DNA of 10,695 nt, from positions 1 to 10,695 of the forward strand of contig JAUQYY010000132.1 in the NCBI GenBank assembly GCA_030587505.1, given 5' to 3'. How positions within the stretch are numbered: position 1 is the stretch's first letter; each line of letters opens with the position of its first letter. The DNA is from Candidatus Sigynarchaeota archaeon (GTDB taxonomy: Archaea; Asgardarchaeota; Jordarchaeia; Jordarchaeales; Jordarchaeaceae). Position numbers and translations under genes: made by a program. Below the pieces are notes generated by a model. The model ran no database searches, was not told where the DNA came from, and saw only the letters and a list, made by a program, of their open reading frames with translations. Below, piece by piece: positions 6,744-10,695 of the stretch.

Positions 6744-7445
6744 ATGGCAAACAGAGTGGAGTATGATAAAAGCAGCACCATGTACTCCCCTGAGGGGCGT
6801 ATTATCCAGGTAGAATACTCGAGTGAGGCGGTGAAGAAAGGGGCACCAGCACTCGGGATAAGAACCGCCAATGGTGTTGTACTAGCAGGAGTGACAAAAA
6901 CTCCCAGCAGGCTCCTCGAGTCACACGAGAAGGTTTTTAAAATTGACGAACACATCGGTGCGACGAGCGCAGGATACATGTCGGATTCACGGCGCCTAAC
7001 CGACAGGGCCAGAATCATAGCCCAATCGTACAGGGTAACATACAACGAACCCATTGACGTTAACGTGTTGGCTCACAGGCTAGGTATTCTCATGCAGCGT
7101 TTCACGCAGATCGGAGGAACACGCCCGTTCGGGTGCGCGTTAATTTTCGGGGGAATAAGCCGCGAAATCGGACCCGAAATAGTTCTCTTAGACACCTCCG
7201 GAGCGCTATCCAAAACCAAAGCAACAGCCATCGGAGAAAACGATTCGAAGGCTATGGAGGTTCTCAAGGAAAACTATAAGGAGGACATGTCCATAGAGGA
7301 GATGATGAAACTCGCGGTAAAAGTTCTAAGGGAAGTCACGGAGGAGCTTAGCCCCGAAGAAATCGACTTGGGAGTAATCGACCCAGAAACAAAGACATTC
7401 AGACTAGTATCCCCAGAAGAGATAAAAAAGGCTTGGGGGAAGTAA
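6744..7445 (+). CDS. psmA: 20S proteasome subunit alpha
   Basis: This is the outer-ring subunit of the archaeal 20S proteasome. Seven copies form the gate through which unfolded proteins reach the beta-subunit active sites. The 233-residue protein has the family N-terminus: a YDK gate motif at residues 7-9 (usually YDR), the turn proline P16, and SPEGRIIQVEYSSEAVKKG. It also has a DSRRLTDRARIIAQ helix and the strongly conserved FTQIGGTRPFG. The N-terminus does not show the cleavage site and threonine of a beta subunit. The frame is open upstream to a GTG at 6675, but the ATG at 6744 has AGGAGG nine bases before it and matches the family length. No beta subunit or regulatory ATPase gene is in the window, and the gene appears to be transcribed alone. 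Confidence 0.95.
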   Translation: MANRVEYDKSSTMYSPEGRIIQVEYSSEAVKKGAPALGIRTANGVVLAGVTKTPSRLLESHEKVFKIDEHIGATSAGYMSDSRRLTDRARIIAQSYRVTYNEPIDVNVLAHRLGILMQRFTQIGGTRPFGCALIFGGISREIGPEIVLLDTSGALSKTKATAIGENDSKAMEVLKENYKEDMSIEEMMKLAVKVLREVTEELSPEEIDLGVIDPETKTFRLVSPEEIKKAWGK

Positions 7446-7480
7446 AAACTCGCACCCAACATAAGAAGAAAACCGCCTAA

Positions 7481-7549
7481 GCGCAGAGGAGTAGTAGAGA
7501 AAGATCCTTCGACGTATTCGAGTTATTTTCTCGAGGCACTACTCAGCGC
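7481..7549. other. Long imperfect hairpin in the convergent gap after the proteasome gene
   Basis: Three nested stems can pair: GCGC (7481-7484 with 7546-7549), GAGTAGT with ACTACTC (7489-7495 with 7538-7544), and GAGAAA with TTTCTC (7497-7502 with 7527-7532). That makes 17 pairs in 69 bases with small internal loops. It could be a 3'-end structure of the proteasome mRNA or part of a small RNA. Confidence 0.4.
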
Positions 7550-7680
7550 CCTCCTAAAGGTTTAAGGGGGACCCGACTGGGAGCAATTTTGGAACTTGCT
7601 AGTGATTAAAACTCTTTTATCCAGACACCTGTTCGTCAAGTCTCGGAAACTATTTGGATGAAAACGCATCCTAACTTGGA

Positions 7681-7708
7681 TTCAGGAGAAAGGTTGAAAA
7701 AGAGAAGG
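7681..7708 (-). terminator. T-rich terminator of the minus-strand MIT gene
   Basis: Reading on the minus strand just after the stop, the sequence CTTCTCTTTTTCAACCTTTCTCC has a T5 run and further T clusters. This is typical of archaeal termination. Confidence 0.4.
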
Positions 7709-7715
7709 CCTGTGC

Positions 7716-8327
7716 TCAGAGATTCTCACACAGCTCCCTGTACACCCTCTCCATTATCTCTCTCGCCTCAACTGCGTGTTCTTTTTTTATTTTTTCAGAT
7801 TTTTCTGTAACTCTTTCGTGAAGAAGGCGTACAAACTCGAGATTGTCCGGGTGATCATTTATGATGCCTTCCCGATACGCCCACTTCGCAAGTGAAGTGA
7901 ACGTCTCATTTAGTGAGGGTAGGTTACCGGTCCTGGAAACGTATACGTGGAAAAGCAGCTTTTCGATTACACGGTACATAGTTACCACGTACGAGTCTAT
8001 GTCAAGTGCAATCCACTGCTTATCCGCTTTCACCTTCTCGTCCAAAGCCCGCTCAAGGTAATCTATCCCTTGGGAGCTCTCCTCTATCGCCCCCCTCGGA
8101 GAGGAGGGCCTCAGTTTCAGCATCTTCGCGTGTTCGATGTAACCCTCAGCCTTCTCGACAAGATTCCTCCTAACCTCCTCGGAGGCATAATCCGACCTGG
8201 CGAATTTCAAGCAGAACTCGGCTATTTCAATCCAGGCCCTAGCCGCCGCCTTGAAATCACCCCTCCTCTCAAGATCATTCGCAGCTTTAATGTCCTCCTC
8301 CAGTTTTTGGTAAAACGCACTCAACAT
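7716..8327 (-). CDS. MIT-domain protein with a HEPN-like C-terminal half
   Basis: Residues 5-72 of 203 follow the MIT three-helix pattern. KLEEDIKAANDLERRGDFKA corresponds to the A-x-x-D-x-x-x-x-Y-x-x-A signature of Vps4. AWIEIAEFCLKFA is helix two, and EKAEGYIEHAKMLK corresponds to the Vps4 eYl-RAe-LK end. MIT domains bind MIM motifs in ESCRT-III tails, and an ESCRT-III gene with such motifs lies about 3 kb away. Residues 104-200 are helical (YRVIEKLLFHVY, then FTSLAKWAYREGIINDHPDN, then EFVRLLHERV) and recall HEPN/DUF4145 folds. The catalytic R-x4-6-H motif is not intact: R167 is followed by His at +3. No AAA+ ATPase domain is present, so this is not a Vps4/CdvC. The ATG lies 31 bases after the upstream sugar-nucleotide gene, so the two are probably co-transcribed. 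Confidence 0.75.
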   Translation of the reverse strand: MLSAFYQKLEEDIKAANDLERRGDFKAAARAWIEIAEFCLKFARSDYASEEVRRNLVEKAEGYIEHAKMLKLRPSSPRGAIEESSQGIDYLERALDEKVKADKQWIALDIDSYVVTMYRVIEKLLFHVYVSRTGNLPSLNETFTSLAKWAYREGIINDHPDNLEFVRLLHERVTEKSEKIKKEHAVEAREIMERVYRELCENL

Positions 8328-8358
8328 AAGGCATCACAATTCTCGTTTTACACGCGGG

Positions 8359-9642
8359 TTAATCTCTTTTCTTCGAGATTTTGGTTACCTGTTCAGCAAC
8401 AACCTCAGTATCAGATGGAATATCCTGGTTCACTATCACTCCGGGATATATCGTTGAACGGGCGCCGATTTTCTTACCAGAGAAGATTGAAACGTTGATG
8501 CTAATCTCAGCGTCCTCCCCTATAACAGCGCCGAACCTTTCAACAGGAACGAGAACTCTCTCGTCACCGATACTCATCTCGATTGGCGGACCTCTCCTCA
8601 TCCCAATGTTCCATGTCTGCGTCCCCGCACCGATTCTAACGTTCCTACCGATAATACTTTCACCAATGTAGCTGAGTCTACCGATCGATGTGTTGTCAAA
8701 GATAACACTGTTCTTTATCTCGACCCCGAACCCCACAGACACGTGTACTCCTATAGAGGTGTGGTCCCTTATAAGGGCGCCGTCACCGATAAAGCTGTCC
8801 CTGCCGATATAGCAGGGGCCTCTGATTACCGCTCGGGGTCTTATTATAACGTCGTCGCAGATCCACACGGGCGCCTCGATTCTCGCCGTGCTGTCGATCT
8901 GGGCGCTCTCCGCGATAAAGGAACCCTTGCCCTTGAGTTTCTGAGCCAGAGCGAAGCGGTTGGCTTCCAGAATGTCCCAGGGGTACGTTATCTCGGTCCA
9001 GTCCTTTTCCCAAACCATGCCGTACACTGTCTTGTTCTCCTGAATCATCAGTTGAACGGCTTTGTCGAGCTTTCTTGTTTCCTCCAGTTTCTTCAAAAAC
9101 TCCTGCTTAAAAACGTAAACCCCCGCGGCTGCATAATTGCTTGGAGCCTCGTTTGGTTTAGGCTTCTCTACTATTCTCTTTATTCTGGCGGTCTCGTCGA
9201 TTTCCACCGCTCCGTAGAAGGTGGGGTTGTTGACAAGGGTTACCACAATGGTTGCATCAGAGTTTAGACCCGAGTGATACTCTATGGCCCTGCGAACTAT
9301 CTCCTCAGAAGCAATAAAATCGGCGTGGACAATCAAGAACTCATCCTCGTGGGCCAGCAGGGGAGACGCGGTGAGAATCGCGTCTTCGACACCCAACGGT
9401 TTCTTCTGTTCCACGTAGGATATCTTGGCGCCGAAATCCTTTCCTGAAGCGAAGTACTCACAGATCTGCTCCTTTTTGTGGCCAACAACAATGAGAATGT
9501 CCCTCAAACCTGTGTCAACCAAGTACTGGATCACGTACTCCAGTATCGGCTTTCCGGCCAACGGAATCATTGGTTTAGCCATCGTTTCCGTTAGGGGAAA
9601 GAGCCTTCTTCCCGTTCCACCAGCCAAAACAAGAGCCTTCAA
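8359..9642 (-). CDS. GlmU-like bifunctional sugar-1-phosphate nucleotidylyltransferase/acetyltransferase
   Basis: The N-terminal half is a nucleotidylyltransferase that would join a sugar 1-phosphate to a nucleotide. It has LVLAGGTGRRLFPLTETMAK, where the GGTGRR loop binds the nucleotide and KP follows. It also has VEKPKP and the TYPWDILEANR block typical of archaeal ST0452-type enzymes. The C-terminal part (from about residue 240) is a left-handed beta helix of hexapeptide repeats (YIGRDSFIGDGALI, SIGRLSYIGESIIGRNVRIG), as in acetyltransferases. The usual GD before the metal site reads HAD (VHADF). The likely product is UDP-GlcNAc or a related activated sugar for cell-surface glycans; the exact sugar is not readable. 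The TTG at 9642 is chosen because it gives the family N-terminus (M-KALVLAGG) and lies about 27 bases from a TATA box, as in leaderless genes. A GTG at 9660 is the longer alternative and lacks an SD. Confidence 0.88.
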   Translation of the reverse strand: MKALVLAGGTGRRLFPLTETMAKPMIPLAGKPILEYVIQYLVDTGLRDILIVVGHKKEQICEYFASGKDFGAKISYVEQKKPLGVEDAILTASPLLAHEDEFLIVHADFIASEEIVRRAIEYHSGLNSDATIVVTLVNNPTFYGAVEIDETARIKRIVEKPKPNEAPSNYAAAGVYVFKQEFLKKLEETRKLDKAVQLMIQENKTVYGMVWEKDWTEITYPWDILEANRFALAQKLKGKGSFIAESAQIDSTARIEAPVWICDDVIIRPRAVIRGPCYIGRDSFIGDGALIRDHTSIGVHVSVGFGVEIKNSVIFDNTSIGRLSYIGESIIGRNVRIGAGTQTWNIGMRRGPPIEMSIGDERVLVPVERFGAVIGEDAEISINVSIFSGKKIGARSTIYPGVIVNQDIPSDTEVVAEQVTKISKKRD

Positions 9643-9664
9643 ACGCTTCTCACACTCCACTAGT

Positions 9665-9680
9665 ATATTTAATTTAATAC
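9665..9680 (-). promoter_or_regulatory. TATA box of the GlmU-like gene
   Basis: On the minus strand, ATTAAATTAAATATAC is centred about 27 bases before the TTG at 9642. That is the archaeal TATA-to-start distance for a leaderless transcript. The GTG at 9660 would lie upstream of the expected transcript start. Confidence 0.5.
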
Positions 9681-9688
9681 ATGCAAGC

Positions 9689-9696
9689 TTATTAAG
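9689..9696 (+). promoter_or_regulatory. Possible TATA box for a small plus-strand gene
   Basis: TTATTAAG is centred 30 bases before the ATG at 9723 and would give a nearly leaderless transcript. It lies back to back with the TATA box of the GlmU-like gene. Confidence 0.3.
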
Positions 9697-9722
9697 GGAT
9701 ACTCAATTCTTTAAACTTAAAA

Positions 9723-9872
9723 ATGATTGTTATAGCAACATTTGCTTCGCCCATGAAGCTGTTATTCCCGTTTAAGAAAGCCGGTTTCGAAGACCTTTTC
9801 AAAGCTCAACACAAATGCTGGAAAACAACCCTCCTTTCGGACATATTTGAGACCATCCTCACAAAACTTTAA
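9723..9872 (+). CDS. Possible 49-residue small protein
   Basis: An ATG opens a 49-codon frame that fills most of the gap between the two minus-strand genes. It ends four bases inside the amidotransferase stop region. The peptide starts MIVIATFASPMKLLFPFKKA and is hydrophobic then basic, with no recognisable domain. A TATA-like box sits at leaderless distance, and there is no SD. A frame of this length can occur by chance in about 200 bases, so this is a candidate only. Confidence 0.3.
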   Translation: MIVIATFASPMKLLFPFKKAGFEDLFKAQHKCWKTTLLSDIFETILTKL

Positions 9873-10639
9873 ACTCGGATGGATAGGATCTCAGCACCGT
9901 GTATGACCACTAAAGTCTTTGGAGGTAAGGGTTCCCAAGAATGATTCTCGAACAGCGGCTTGCTGCACACAACAATTTTTCTGCTTTTGGTATCAATGTT
10001 TTGTTGTTTACCGTGGGAACCCCAATTGTCGGGTATAGTTGTGTATCGAAGTTCGTTCCAGTTGTAACAGTATACATAGTTCCTGTCGGCCAGAACGAAG
10101 TTTAGCTTGGTGAGAAGAGCTTCGGAGCGGATTCTCAATACTATTTCGTTTAGCGCCTCAGCCACATCCCGCCAAGAGTTCAGGTTTACACCATTCTTCT
10201 CCAGCATATCCAAGATATAGCAGAAAATCAACTCTGAATCGGTGGGGTCACTAGACCTCGGCTTATGACTGACAAGTTTGGATTGAAGCGCTCTCCTAGG
10301 CCACACGGTGCCGTTGTGTACAAAAACAAACTGGTGGTCGTCGATGTAGTTCTCGAAGGGGTGACAGTTTTCTAAGCATTTTCGACCAATCGACGCCTTT
10401 CGCAGGTGAACAATCAGCGTCCTTGTTTCAACCTCTCCCACATCATGGAGGAAAATGCCTTCCAGAAGTTTTATGTCTCTGTGGTAACCCTTCTTGACAC
10501 GGTATAGTCCCGTTGACTCGTCCAGAAGGGCTACACCCCAACCGTCTGGGTTTTTGGCTCCAAATTTTTCAACGACAGCGTCCAGAAAGCCCCTCAAGTC
10601 AGTTACTCTGTTTTCTGACACGACCATTAGTTTGCACAC
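9869..10639 (-). CDS. Class II glutamine amidotransferase domain protein (GATase type 4, YafJ/EgtC-like)
   Basis: Class II amidotransferases use an N-terminal cysteine to release ammonia from glutamine. The protein starts Met-Cys (C2, exposed once Met is removed). It then shows the family blocks in order: NPDGWGVA (30-37), HLRKAS (78-83), CHPF (92-95), FVHNG (106-110) and a TDSE motif (133-136). At 256 residues it is a stand-alone domain with no synthetase attached, as in YafJ-like proteins. The acceptor substrate is unknown. The GTG start at 10639 is the first after an in-frame stop and puts the nucleophile at position 2, so it is secure. GGTG lies seven bases upstream. The gene is read toward the GlmU-like gene but is separated from it by about 225 bases, which include that gene's own promoter. 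Confidence 0.9.
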   Translation of the reverse strand: MCKLMVVSENRVTDLRGFLDAVVEKFGAKNPDGWGVALLDESTGLYRVKKGYHRDIKLLEGIFLHDVGEVETRTLIVHLRKASIGRKCLENCHPFENYIDDHQFVFVHNGTVWPRRALQSKLVSHKPRSSDPTDSELIFCYILDMLEKNGVNLNSWRDVAEALNEIVLRIRSEALLTKLNFVLADRNYVYCYNWNELRYTTIPDNWGSHGKQQNIDTKSRKIVVCSKPLFENHSWEPLPPKTLVVIHGAEILSIRV

Positions 10640-10682
10640 GTTTTAACACCATCGCGGGTCGAAACAGTAACGAACCAAGATA

Positions 10683-10692
10683 CGTTTAATAC
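10683..10692 (-). promoter_or_regulatory. Possible TATA box of the amidotransferase gene
   Basis: On the minus strand, TATTAAACGT lies about 48 bases before the GTG start. It would give a leader of some 20-25 bases that includes the GGTG site. The signal is weak and close to the window edge. Confidence 0.3.
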
Positions 10693-10695
10693 CAT

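Larger units (their letters stand above)
7446..7715. other. 270-base gap between convergent genes
   Basis: Neither neighbour needs a promoter here, yet the gap is long. It holds the hairpin at 7481-7549, a small stem GGATG/CATCC (7656-7671) and the terminator of the minus-strand gene. I see no convincing small gene or tRNA. Confidence 0.45.

Noticed and set aside
7562..7669. 35-codon minus-strand ATG frame in the convergent gap
   Set aside because: It has no SD or promoter, and its composition is unlike that of the neighbouring genes.
7716..8327. Reading the MIT/HEPN-like protein as an active HEPN ribonuclease, possibly a toxin
   Set aside because: The R-x4-6-H motif is not intact, and no partner antitoxin is next to it.
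1..10695. CRISPR arrays, insertion sequences, tRNA or rRNA genes
   Set aside because: No regularly spaced direct repeats, transposase-like frames, terminal inverted repeats or tRNA-like cloverleaf elements were seen.

Overview
The window looks archaeal. It carries a 20S proteasome alpha subunit, an ESCRT-III (Snf7/CdvB-type) protein, a HerA-type ATPase and an archaeal GlmU-like fusion enzyme. GTG and TTG start codons, TATA-like boxes at archaeal spacing and Shine-Dalgarno (SD) sites in front of some genes fit this. ESCRT-III together with a MIT-domain protein points to the TACK or Asgard side of the Archaea. I cannot place it further from the sequence alone.

Layout. Positions 1-3953 hold a plus-strand pair: a large HerA-like ATPase, cut by the left edge, then an all-helical protein built from three diverged copies of one unit. 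About 100 bases later, with its own likely promoter, is an ESCRT-III protein (4054-4695). Facing it on the minus strand is a 505-residue protein with a B-box zinc finger, a zinc ribbon, helices, a PH/GRAM-like domain and a SHOCT-like hairpin (4796-6313). A 430-base gap with two short palindromes precedes the proteasome alpha gene (6744-7445). A 270-base convergent gap with a long imperfect hairpin follows. The rest is minus strand: a class II glutamine amidotransferase (9869-10639), then a GlmU-like nucleotidylyltransferase/acyltransferase (8359-9642), then a MIT-domain protein with a HEPN-like C-terminal half (7716-8327). A possible 49-codon plus-strand gene lies between the amidotransferase and the GlmU-like gene.

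How the genes may work together. The window clusters parts typical of membrane remodelling: an ESCRT-III polymer subunit whose tail carries MIM2-like and MIM1-like sequences, a MIT-domain protein that could bind such motifs, and a PH/SHOCT protein that could act at membranes. No Vps4/CdvC-type ATPase is present; the only large ATPase is the HerA-like protein. The ATPase and the B-box protein end in SHOCT-like hairpins, and each unit of the triplicated protein holds a similar motif. This suggests a shared assembly surface. The nucleotidylyltransferase, amidotransferase and proteasome subunit look like ordinary housekeeping genes. The functional grouping is inference; the domain calls rest on motif reading without profile searches.
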